Position numbers and translations under genes: made by a program. A stretch of DNA of 64,000 nt from Achromobacter insuavis (GTDB lineage: Bacteria > Pseudomonadota > Gammaproteobacteria > Burkholderiales > Burkholderiaceae_B). Position 1 is the stretch's first letter. Each line of letters starts with the position of its first letter. The notes beneath the pieces were generated by a model. It saw only the letters and a program-made list of their open reading frames with translations. It was not told where the DNA came from and searched no databases. The DNA is taken from positions 1 through 64,000 of the forward strand of contig NZ_CADIJR010000001.1 in NCBI RefSeq assembly GCF_902859645.1, read 5' to 3'. This document shows, one piece after another, positions 46,204 to 53,084 of this stretch.

Positions 46204-47677
46204 TGCGGTGCGGATGCTCATCGTGGCGCTTGGGTTGGCGGCGCTGTCACCCGTGGCACGCGCGGGTGATGAGCCGTTGCCGTCTCGCCCGACCATGCGG
46301 TATCAGGCGCCGGCCGTGTTGGGCGAAGGCGTCGTCGATCTGACTTTGACAGATGCCGTCTTTCTCGGCTTGCGCGCCAATCGCGGCATACGCAGCGCCT
46401 ACCTGACCCGCGTGGCGCAGAAGTTCGACCTGCGCGTGGCCGAGGATTTCTTTTCGCCCAAGCTTCTCGTCACCGGGCAGATCACCGGAAACCGCAATCA
46501 GGACGACCGTTCGCGGCAGGGATTGCTCTCGTCCGCGGCAACGATGGTGGGGGAATTCGGCACGCGTTTCAGCCTGGGTTGGACGAGCCAATTGAGCAAT
46601 GCCAACCGGGCGGGCGGGTTCCGGGACGACGGCGTCACGCTCGCGATCATCCAACCCTTGCTGCGTGGCGCGGGCCGTGAGGTAGCAACCGCGCCCTTGC
46701 GCATGGCGCGCCTGATCGAGCAAAGCAATCGGCTGACTTTGCAGGATTCGGTTTCCCAGGCCGTTACGCAGATCGTCCAGGCCTACTGGCAATTGATGCG
46801 GGCGCAAGAGCAAGTCACCATCGCCAAGGCGGCATTGCAGCGTTCCAAAGCGCTTCTGGAGATCAACCAGGCGCTGATCGCCGCCGGACGCATGGCGCAG
46901 GTCGACTTGGTGCAGACGGAGGCCGATGTGGCCGCCCAGGAATTCAATGTCGAGAATGCCGATAACGATCTCAACGCCTGCCGATTGATGTTGCTGCAAC
47001 TGCTGGCCCTGGATCTGCGCAGCCGGATCCGGGCCAGCGACACGCCAGGGAAAAAGCCCTCGACGCTCAGCGTGCAGGATGCTCAGCGCATCGCGTTGAC
47101 GCACCAACCGCGGTATTTGCAGCAGGTGATCGCCCGGGAACAGGCCGATATCAATCTTGTGGTCGCGCGCGACAACCGCCTGTGGGATGTTTCCCTGATG
47201 GGCGGCGCCAGCCAAGGGCGGACAAGGCGATCGAGCCATTCGGAGGCGGTGTCCGATCGCCATTGGGACGGGTATGTGGGTGTCCAGGTCCAGATACCGA
47301 TCGGGGACCTGAGCGCGCGACAGGCTACCGTCCATGCAAAAGCCGACGCGGACAACCAGGCGCTGCTGCTCGAAGACGCCGAACAGCAGTTGGCGCTGGA
47401 CGTGAATAACGCGGTGCGGGAACTGGCCTCGCGATGGCGCCAGTACGAAATCGCGGGGCGCGTCCGCGATCTTTCACGCAAGAAGCTCGAGATCGAACGC
47501 CAGAAACTGCAGGCAGGACGATCGAGCAATTTTCAGGTGCTGGCCTTTGAAACCGATCTACGCGGGGCGGAGAACGCCCGACTCAATGCCTTAATCCGCT
47601 ATCTGGATGCACAGGCGCAGTTGGACCTGAAGCTTGGCATGACATTGCAAAGTTGGGGTATCTCGCTGAATGACTAA
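46196..47677 (+). CDS. TolC family outer-membrane channel of the A/B-linked exporter
   Basis: The 493 aa protein overlaps the permease stop by 8 bp. A Sec signal (MRSAVRMLIVALGLAALSP, cleavage near ARA) is present, with no lipobox. The OEP pattern includes LTLTDAVFLGLRANRGIRSAYL, IIQPLLRGAGREVATAPLRMAR, QDSVSQAVTQIVQAYWQLMRAQEQ and, in the second half, LSVQDAQRIALTHQPRYLQQ, VQIPIGDLSARQ and LQAGRSSNFQVLAFETDLR. The conserved IQPLLRGAG and NFQVL segments are typical of type I secretion-like channels rather than NodT lipoproteins. It gives this locus its own exit channel, separate from the macAB-nodT set. Confidence 0.93.
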   Translation: MRSAVRMLIVALGLAALSPVARAGDEPLPSRPTMRYQAPAVLGEGVVDLTLTDAVFLGLRANRGIRSAYLTRVAQKFDLRVAEDFFSPKLLVTGQITGNRNQDDRSRQGLLSSAATMVGEFGTRFSLGWTSQLSNANRAGGFRDDGVTLAIIQPLLRGAGREVATAPLRMARLIEQSNRLTLQDSVSQAVTQIVQAYWQLMRAQEQVTIAKAALQRSKALLEINQALIAAGRMAQVDLVQTEADVAAQEFNVENADNDLNACRLMLLQLLALDLRSRIRASDTPGKKPSTLSVQDAQRIALTHQPRYLQQVIAREQADINLVVARDNRLWDVSLMGGASQGRTRRSSHSEAVSDRHWDGYVGVQVQIPIGDLSARQATVHAKADADNQALLLEDAEQQLALDVNNAVRELASRWRQYEIAGRVRDLSRKKLEIERQKLQAGRSSNFQVLAFETDLRGAENARLNALIRYLDAQAQLDLKLGMTLQSWGISLND

Positions 47678-48944
47678 GCTCTCTGCCTATCCATCCGGCC
47701 TGATGGCGGCGGGCGTGGCCCTGCTTGCCGTCGCGGCGATCGCCTTTGCATGGCATCGGCCGCCTGGCGGCAGGGCGCAAGATAAACCCTCGCCCTGGAC
47801 ACTGGTTTCTCCTCGGCCGGCCGAGCTTCGCCTGGGCGTGGCGGGAAAGATCGTTTCGGCGCAGATCGTCACAATCACGGCGCCCTTCGATGGCAATATC
47901 AAGTCGCTTGAGGTGTCGGAAGGGCAGTGGGTGGAGGCGGGCCAGCGCCTGCTCGAGATGGATGTGACCGAACTCGACATACAGCGACGCCAGGCGCTGA
48001 GCGAACAGATCAAGGCGCGCAAGCTCCTGAGCGACATCGATCACTGGGAGTCTGGCCCTGACGTCGCCCGTGCTCGTCAAACCCTGTCGAGCGCGCGTCT
48101 CAGTGTGAGCGACACGCATCAGAAGCTGGTTGAGACCAGGCAGCTCTATAAGCGCGGAATCGTGCCCCGCATGGAGCTGGATGCGTTGATCCAACAGGAA
48201 AAGATGCAATCCCTGTCGGTGGCCTCGGCAGAGGCGGAAATCGCCAACGCCCGGGAGCGCGGCAAGGGGCAAGCGCGGCAACTCGCGGAAATGGCGGTGG
48301 CCAATGCCACGGCCCGGCTCAATGCGCTGGCCGATGAGGCCTCCGGCGTGGTGGTGGCGCCGTTTTCGGGTGTCGTGATCCGCGTCCCGGGCAACGGCGA
48401 TGGCAGGCGGGACGCCGCCGGAGAGCCATTGTTGGCGGGCGCCAAGGTTGGGCAGGGCCAGGGGCTGTTGGCTATTGCCAACGTCGCGCGGGTCCATGTC
48501 GTGGCCAAGGTCGACGAGACGGATCTCAATCAGCTGCGTCCAGGCCAGCCGGTGGAAATACGTGGCGAAGGATTCAGGGACCTGGCGCTTTCCGGCGAAT
48601 TGGAATCGATCGGGGTGCAGGGACTCGAAGGAGACTCGCAGGCGGGCACGATGTATCCGGTAGTGATTGCATTGCCGCCGCTGACGGCGGCGCAACAGGC
48701 GGTGGTGCGGCTGGGAATGACGGCGAGCGCCTCGATCGTGATCTTTCATGATGAGCAGGCGATGGTGGTGCCGGCCACGGCGATTCGTACTGGCGCGGGA
48801 AAGAGCCTTGTCCGGTTTCGCGAATCGGCAAGCTCCCCCGAGCGGTCGGTCGTGGTCTCGGCCGGGCCGGCCACGCCGGACGGGGTGGTCGTGACGGGCC
48901 TTGCACCGGGTTATGTCCGGGATGAATGGCAACCTTCGCCCTGA
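47670..48944 (+). CDS. HlyD/MacA-type membrane-fusion protein of the A/B-linked exporter
   Basis: The 424 aa protein overlaps the preceding gene by 8 bp. It has one N-terminal membrane anchor (GLMAAGVALLAVAAIAFAW). A first lipoyl half is near 65-95 (ITAPFDGNIKSLEVSEGQWVEAGQRLLEM), then an alpha-hairpin of about 140 residues, then the second half (GVVVAPFSGVVIRVPGNGDG) and a beta-barrel domain (VHVVAKVDETDLNQLRPGQPVEI, MVVPATAIRTGAGKSLVRF). It completes the exporter: ATPase, permease, outer-membrane channel, adaptor, all overlapping or spaced by a few bp. The gene order differs from the common macA-macB-OMF order. Confidence 0.93.
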   Translation: MTKLSAYPSGLMAAGVALLAVAAIAFAWHRPPGGRAQDKPSPWTLVSPRPAELRLGVAGKIVSAQIVTITAPFDGNIKSLEVSEGQWVEAGQRLLEMDVTELDIQRRQALSEQIKARKLLSDIDHWESGPDVARARQTLSSARLSVSDTHQKLVETRQLYKRGIVPRMELDALIQQEKMQSLSVASAEAEIANARERGKGQARQLAEMAVANATARLNALADEASGVVVAPFSGVVIRVPGNGDGRRDAAGEPLLAGAKVGQGQGLLAIANVARVHVVAKVDETDLNQLRPGQPVEIRGEGFRDLALSGELESIGVQGLEGDSQAGTMYPVVIALPPLTAAQQAVVRLGMTASASIVIFHDEQAMVVPATAIRTGAGKSLVRFRESASSPERSVVVSAGPATPDGVVVTGLAPGYVRDEWQPSP

Positions 48945-48978
48945 AAAGACCCGGGGGGGATCGCCCGACGCGCGCCCA

Positions 48979-48993
48979 TATAAAATACCCCCC
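48979..48993 (+). promoter_or_regulatory. -10-like element at the tcdA start
   Basis: TATAAAAT (48979-48986) lies only 8-15 bp before the tcdA ATG, separated by a C-rich tract with no ribosome-binding site. If it is a true -10 box, transcription would begin at or next to the start codon, giving a leaderless mRNA. Confidence 0.4.
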
Positions 48994-49830
48994 ATGACCG
49001 CCCCAGAAGAAAAAGCCGACATCGCCCGCCGCTTCGGCAGCCTGTCCCGCCTCTACGGCCCCGACGCTCCCGCACGCCTCCAGAACGCCCACATCGCCGT
49101 CGCCGGGCTGGGCGGCGTGGGCTCCTGGACCGTCGAAGCGCTGGCCCGTTGCGGCGTCGGCGCCCTGACGCTGATCGACCTGGACCACATCGCCGAATCC
49201 AACGTGAACCGGCAGATCCACGCGCTCACGCAAACCCTGGGGCAATCCAAGGTGGATGCCATGGCCGAGCGCGTCCTGGCCATCAATCCCGAGTGCCGGC
49301 TGACGCGCGTCGATGATTTCGTGTCGCCGGAGAACGTCGGGGAAGTGCTGCCCGGTCCTTACAACGCCATCATCGACTGCACCGACCAGGCCGCGGCCAA
49401 GATCGCCATGATTCTGCATGCGCGGGCGCTGGGGATTCCGATGCTGTTGTGCGGCGGCGCGGGCGGCAAGACCGATCCGCTGGCGTTGCGCGCCGGCGAC
49501 CTGTCGGCCGCCGTCAACGATGCCTTGCTGTCCAAGCTGCGCAACAAGCTGCGGCGCGAGCATGGGTTTCCGCGGGCGTCGGACAAGAACGGCAAGGCGC
49601 TCAAGCGCGTGCCGAAGATGGGAATTCATGCCCTGTGGTTCGACCAGCCCGCCATCCTGCCCGATGAATGGACGCGGCAGGCGGAGGCCGAGGACGATAT
49701 GGGCGCTTCGGCGCAGGCCGTGGCGCCGCAGGGGTTATCCTGCGCCGGCTATGGTTCGGTGGTCACCGTGACCGCCGCCATGGGCATGGCCGCCGCCAAC
49801 GAGGCCTTGCGGCTGGCGCTGCAAGGCTAG
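48994..49830 (+). CDS. tcdA: tRNA threonylcarbamoyladenosine dehydratase
   Basis: The 278 aa E1/ThiF-like enzyme (also called CsdL/YgdL) uses ATP to cyclise t6A37 to ct6A in tRNA. The ATG at 48994 gives MTAPEEKADIARRFGSLSRL. The frame upstream belongs to the neighbouring operon. Motifs: VAGLGGVGSWTVEALARCGVG near 30 (nucleotide binding), LIDLDHIAESNVNRQIHAL near 56 (catalytic Arg), IIDCTDQAAAK near 126 and a C-terminal GLSCAGYGSVVTVTAAMGMAAA. The length matches E. coli TcdA (268 aa). It is the first typical core gene to the right of the A/B-exporter locus and pairs functionally with the t6A gene tsaE earlier in the window. Confidence 0.96.
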   Translation: MTAPEEKADIARRFGSLSRLYGPDAPARLQNAHIAVAGLGGVGSWTVEALARCGVGALTLIDLDHIAESNVNRQIHALTQTLGQSKVDAMAERVLAINPECRLTRVDDFVSPENVGEVLPGPYNAIIDCTDQAAAKIAMILHARALGIPMLLCGGAGGKTDPLALRAGDLSAAVNDALLSKLRNKLRREHGFPRASDKNGKALKRVPKMGIHALWFDQPAILPDEWTRQAEAEDDMGASAQAVAPQGLSCAGYGSVVTVTAAMGMAAANEALRLALQG

Positions 49831-49872
49831 CTGGGCGGCGACGGCCCGTCACGGAACGCCGCCGCGCCCGGG

Positions 49873-50184
49873 TCACAGCGCCACGAACACCACGCCATCC
49901 TCGATCCTGACCGGGTAGGTCGCCAGGTTGTCGCGCAGCGGCGAGCAGAGCGCGCGGCCGTCGCGCACGTCGAAGCGGCCCTGGTGCAGCGGGCACTCGA
50001 TCTCGTGGCCCGTCAGGAAGCCGTCGCACAGGCGCGCATTGCCGTGCGTACAGAGGTTGTCGGTGGCGTAGACGCCGCCTTCCACGCCGTACAGCGCGAT
50101 CTCGCGGTCGCCCGCCTGCACGGCGATCACGTCTTCGTCCGGCACGTCGGCCAGCGCGATGGCCTTGATCCAGTTCGTACTCAT
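49873..50184 (-). CDS. Rieske [2Fe-2S] ferredoxin of a ring-hydroxylating oxygenase
   Basis: The 103 aa protein starts at the ATG at 50184. Cluster ligands are Cys45 and His47 in CTHGNA, and Cys64 and His67 in CPLHQGR. It is of the NagAb/NahAb biphenyl- and naphthalene-dioxygenase ferredoxin type. It is third in the oxygenase operon, 15 bp after the small-subunit gene. It passes electrons from a ferredoxin reductase, which is not encoded here, to the large subunit. Confidence 0.95.
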   Translation of the reverse strand: MSTNWIKAIALADVPDEDVIAVQAGDREIALYGVEGGVYATDNLCTHGNARLCDGFLTGHEIECPLHQGRFDVRDGRALCSPLRDNLATYPVRIEDGVVFVAL

Positions 50185-50199
50185 GTCTTGATGTCCTGG

Positions 50200-50679
50200 T
50201 CAGATGGGATAGATCAGCGAATTCGGGATCAGCTCGCTGTCGAAAATGCACAGCCGCGACTCGAACTTCAGCCCGTCGGGCGTCTGCCGGATCACGTCCA
50301 GGTAGCGGCCGACGTTGTAGACCGTGGTCAGCTGGTTCGGCTTGGTGCGGAACACGGCGTAGTTCGCTTCCGATTCGATCCGGTCGCCCCGCACCGACAG
50401 CACGCGCGGCGCGCCGACCACGTGGCGCTGGTAGTAGGGGTCGTGGAAGATGGTGTCGGTGGCGCCGTAGATGCGGTCCTTGAGCATGCCGCGGCTCTCG
50501 AACGACATGGTCGCCAGCGGGTAGCCGCGCTCGTGGTTCTCGCGCGGCAGCACCTTGTAGACGCAGTCCTCCAGGAAGAAGTCGGGCCATTGTTCCCACT
50601 GTTCGGCGTCGAGCGCGGCGGCGTAGTCGGCGTACAGCCGGGTCAGCTGGTAGTAGAGGGGAAAGTCCAGCATCGTCAC
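50200..50679 (-). CDS. Ring-hydroxylating oxygenase small (beta) subunit, salicylate 5-hydroxylase-like
   Basis: The 159 aa NTF2-fold beta subunit may start with GTG at 50679, overlapping the large-subunit stop (GTGA), or with ATG at 50673. The sequence includes LYADYAAALDAEQWEQWPDFF, YKVLPRENHERGYPLATM, RIYGATDTIFHDPYYQRH and FESRLCIFDSELIPNSLIYPI, as in NagH/AndAd-type subunits. It has no metal site and stabilises the alpha3beta3 oxygenase. Confidence 0.93.
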   Translation of the reverse strand: MTMLDFPLYYQLTRLYADYAAALDAEQWEQWPDFFLEDCVYKVLPRENHERGYPLATMSFESRGMLKDRIYGATDTIFHDPYYQRHVVGAPRVLSVRGDRIESEANYAVFRTKPNQLTTVYNVGRYLDVIRQTPDGLKFESRLCIFDSELIPNSLIYPI

Positions 50680-51941
50680 GCCTCCGCTTCCATCACGCGG
50701 CGCCAGTAGGCGTACATGCCGCGGATCAGGGTCTCGGTCACCATGTGGTCGGTGTTCTCGGCGGTCTTGCCGCCCAGCTCGGCAACGCTGCGGTGCCAGG
50801 GCTTCTGCGCGAAGCCCGATTGCGAGAACTCGATGACTTCGCCGTCATCCGCCGAGACGAAGCCGGCCGGGCCGAACAGGTTGGCCTGGCGCAGGCGGCG
50901 CTGCGTCATCTCGGGCGTGTCGTCGGCGAAGCCGAAATGGGTCCAGACGAAGTCGAAGGCGTCGTGGCCGACCGGCTGGATGTGGCGCGTGGACAGCGAG
51001 TTGACCTGCTGCTGGATGATGACGCTGGGGAACAGCGTCATCAGCACGGCGGTGGGGCCGTTCCACCAGGGTTCCGGGACGATGTCGAGGAAGCGGTCGT
51101 CGTTCAGCGTCATCTGTTCCTTGAAGCTGGACACGCCGCTGGTGACGCTGCCCTTGCCGCCCTGGCCGCGGGTCGAGATCATGGCCGCGTGGCGGAAGTG
51201 GCGGTCCATTTTCAGTTCGGAGCGGTTGTCGGCGCGCCACAGGCCGAAAGTGACGAACCAGGTGTGCAGCAGGCCGGGGTGGTAGGGGTCCTTGATGTTC
51301 TCCTGCATCAGCTTCCAGTTGCCGGGGATGCGCTGGCGGCTGTAGCCGTGGATCACCAGCTGGCGGCCGTCGAAGACGCGGTCGAAGTAGTGCAGGATGT
51401 CGGGGCCCAGGTAGTCCTCCAGCGGCTCGACGCCGTGGTCGAACGAGGCGAACACCACGCCGTTGCGGCAGGCCACGGCCAGCTTGGTCAGGCCGTGCTC
51501 TTCCGGCTTGAAGTCGGGCGGCATGCCGCCGTTGACGCGGCCGTCCTGCTTGACGCCGCGGCGGAACGGCACGCCGATCAGGTTGCCCTGCAGGTCGTAG
51601 TTCCACTGGTGGTAGGGGCAGACGAACTCGCTGCGGTTGCCGGAACGTTCGCGGCAGAACTGCACGCCGCGGTGGGCGCAGACGTTTTCCACCACGCGCA
51701 CCTGGCCGTCGTTGTCGCGCAGCAGGATGACGGAGCGCTCGCCCACGGCGGTGCGCTTGAAGTCGCCGGGGTTGGGGATTTCCGCTTCCAGGCCGACGTA
51801 GCTCCAGTGGCCGCGGTAGAAGAAGCGCTCCAGCTCGCGCTGGTGCAGGGCGGCGTCGGTGTAGACGCCGAAGGGAATGCGGTGGCTGCCGTCGCCCTGC
51901 CAGGGCGGCACGAACGAGAGCGGTTGTTCGGGGGCGTTCAT
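50676..51941 (-). CDS. Ring-hydroxylating oxygenase large (alpha) subunit, salicylate 5-hydroxylase-like
   Basis: The 421 aa protein starts at the ATG at 51941. Rieske ligands Cys88-x-His90 and Cys108-x2-His111 show the exact 17-residue spacing. The mononuclear iron site is in NIKDPYHPGLLHTWF (two His), with a later acidic ligand. Stretches such as YVGLEAEIPNPGDFKRT and GVPFRRGVKQDGRVNGGMP are strongly reminiscent of NagG of the naphthalene/salicylate/gentisate pathway, from memory of that family. It would hydroxylate salicylate or a related benzoate with O2. A divergent NahR-like regulator supports a salicylate effector. Anthranilate or another benzoate is the main alternative. Confidence 0.92.
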   Translation of the reverse strand: MNAPEQPLSFVPPWQGDGSHRIPFGVYTDAALHQRELERFFYRGHWSYVGLEAEIPNPGDFKRTAVGERSVILLRDNDGQVRVVENVCAHRGVQFCRERSGNRSEFVCPYHQWNYDLQGNLIGVPFRRGVKQDGRVNGGMPPDFKPEEHGLTKLAVACRNGVVFASFDHGVEPLEDYLGPDILHYFDRVFDGRQLVIHGYSRQRIPGNWKLMQENIKDPYHPGLLHTWFVTFGLWRADNRSELKMDRHFRHAAMISTRGQGGKGSVTSGVSSFKEQMTLNDDRFLDIVPEPWWNGPTAVLMTLFPSVIIQQQVNSLSTRHIQPVGHDAFDFVWTHFGFADDTPEMTQRRLRQANLFGPAGFVSADDGEVIEFSQSGFAQKPWHRSVAELGGKTAENTDHMVTETLIRGMYAYWRRVMEAEA

Positions 51942-52105
51942 CGGCGGCCTCCGGCGAGGCGGCCGCGCCTACAGGGCGGGGCAAGGGGATGGCGCATGGT
52001 TGTCTCCTTCATCCATCGGGGCCCGCGCGACATCGGCGCCGGCGTTTGTTGCATCATCGGCCAGGGTGTGAAATAAATAAATAGAATCTGGATGATGACA
52101 ACAAT

Positions 52106-52125
52106 CACCAAAATAAATATTGGTG
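52106..52125. promoter_or_regulatory. Inverted repeat just upstream of the NahR-like gene
   Basis: CACCAA (52106-52111) and TTGGTG (52120-52125) flank an AT-only 8-bp spacer. The right arm overlaps the GGTGGAG ribosome-binding site of the regulator. Binding here could both autoregulate the regulator and act on the divergent oxygenase promoter. Confidence 0.5.
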
Positions 52126-52134
52126 GAGACAAGC

Positions 52135-53037
52135 ATGAACCTGCAAGACATGGACCTGAACCTGCTGGTCGTGTTCAACGAGCTGTGCAAGCACGGCCGG
52201 GTGTCGGCGGTGGCGCAGAACCTGGGCATTTCGCAGCCGGGGGTCAGCAACGCGCTGGGGCGGTTGCGCAAGCTGCTGGGCGACGAGCTGTTCCTGCGCA
52301 CCTCGCGCGGCATGGTGCCCACGCCCTATGCCGAGGCGCTGGCGCAGCCGATCGCCGATGCGCTGGCGGCGCTGCACGGCACGCTCAACGCGCGCGCCAG
52401 CTTCGATCCGGCGCGCAGCGAGCGCGCCTTCGTCATCGGCGTCAACGACGTCGGCGAGACCTACTTCCTGCCGCGCCTGATGCGGGCGCTGGACGACGCC
52501 GCGCCCGGCGTCACCATCCGCACCGTGCGCACCACCTCGATCGATGTGAAGGACGAGATGGAGCGCGGCCGCATCGACCTGGCGATGGGCTTCCTGCCGG
52601 GCCTGAAACACGGCTTCTTCCAGCGCCGGCTGTTCCGCCAGCCCTATGTGTGCATTTTCCGCGAGGACCATCCGCTGGCGCGCACCGGCGTGTCGGCGCG
52701 CCAGTTCCGCGCCGCCGAGCATGTCGCCATCGTGTCCGAGGGCACCGGCCACGGCGTGGTCGACCAGGTGATCGAGCAGGCCGGCATCCGCCGGCGCCTG
52801 CGCCTGACGGTGCCGCACTTCATGGCGGTGGGGCCGGTGCTGCAGGCCACCGACATGATCGCGGTGGTGCCGCGGCGCTTCGCCGATTGCGCCTGCAAGC
52901 CCTTCGGCCTGGCCACCGCGCCCTGTCCGGTGAAGATCCCGGAGTCGGTCATCAACGTGTTCTGGCACGCCCGCAACCACCGCGAGCCGGCCAACCAGTG
53001 GCTGCGGCAGGTGGTGGTGGAGCAGTTCGCGGATTAG
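52135..53037 (+). CDS. LysR family regulator, NahR/NagR-like
   Basis: The 300 aa protein starts at the ATG at 52135. It strongly resembles NahR, the salicylate-responsive activator: DMDLNLLVVFNELCKHGRVS, a helix-turn-helix with LGISQPGVSNALGRLRKLLGD, RTSRGMVPTPYAEALAQPI, SFDPARSERAF, GDVGE-type ligand region (NDVGETYFLPRLMRAL), GFFQRRLFRQPYVC and GTGHGVVD. The C-terminal INVFWHARNH matches NahR's end. It diverges from the oxygenase genes over 193 bp and most probably activates them with salicylate or a similar aromatic acid. Confidence 0.94.
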   Translation: MNLQDMDLNLLVVFNELCKHGRVSAVAQNLGISQPGVSNALGRLRKLLGDELFLRTSRGMVPTPYAEALAQPIADALAALHGTLNARASFDPARSERAFVIGVNDVGETYFLPRLMRALDDAAPGVTIRTVRTTSIDVKDEMERGRIDLAMGFLPGLKHGFFQRRLFRQPYVCIFREDHPLARTGVSARQFRAAEHVAIVSEGTGHGVVDQVIEQAGIRRRLRLTVPHFMAVGPVLQATDMIAVVPRRFADCACKPFGLATAPCPVKIPESVINVFWHARNHREPANQWLRQVVVEQFAD

Positions 53038-53084
53038 GGCCTGTGCGAGGCTCCTTTTAGTGTGAACAGGCCCTGGCGCCGTCC

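Noticed and set aside
53037-53073. Hairpin GGGCCTGT/ACAGGCCC at the end of the NahR-like gene
   Set aside because: The loop is 21 nt and there is no T tract, so it is too weak to list as a terminator.
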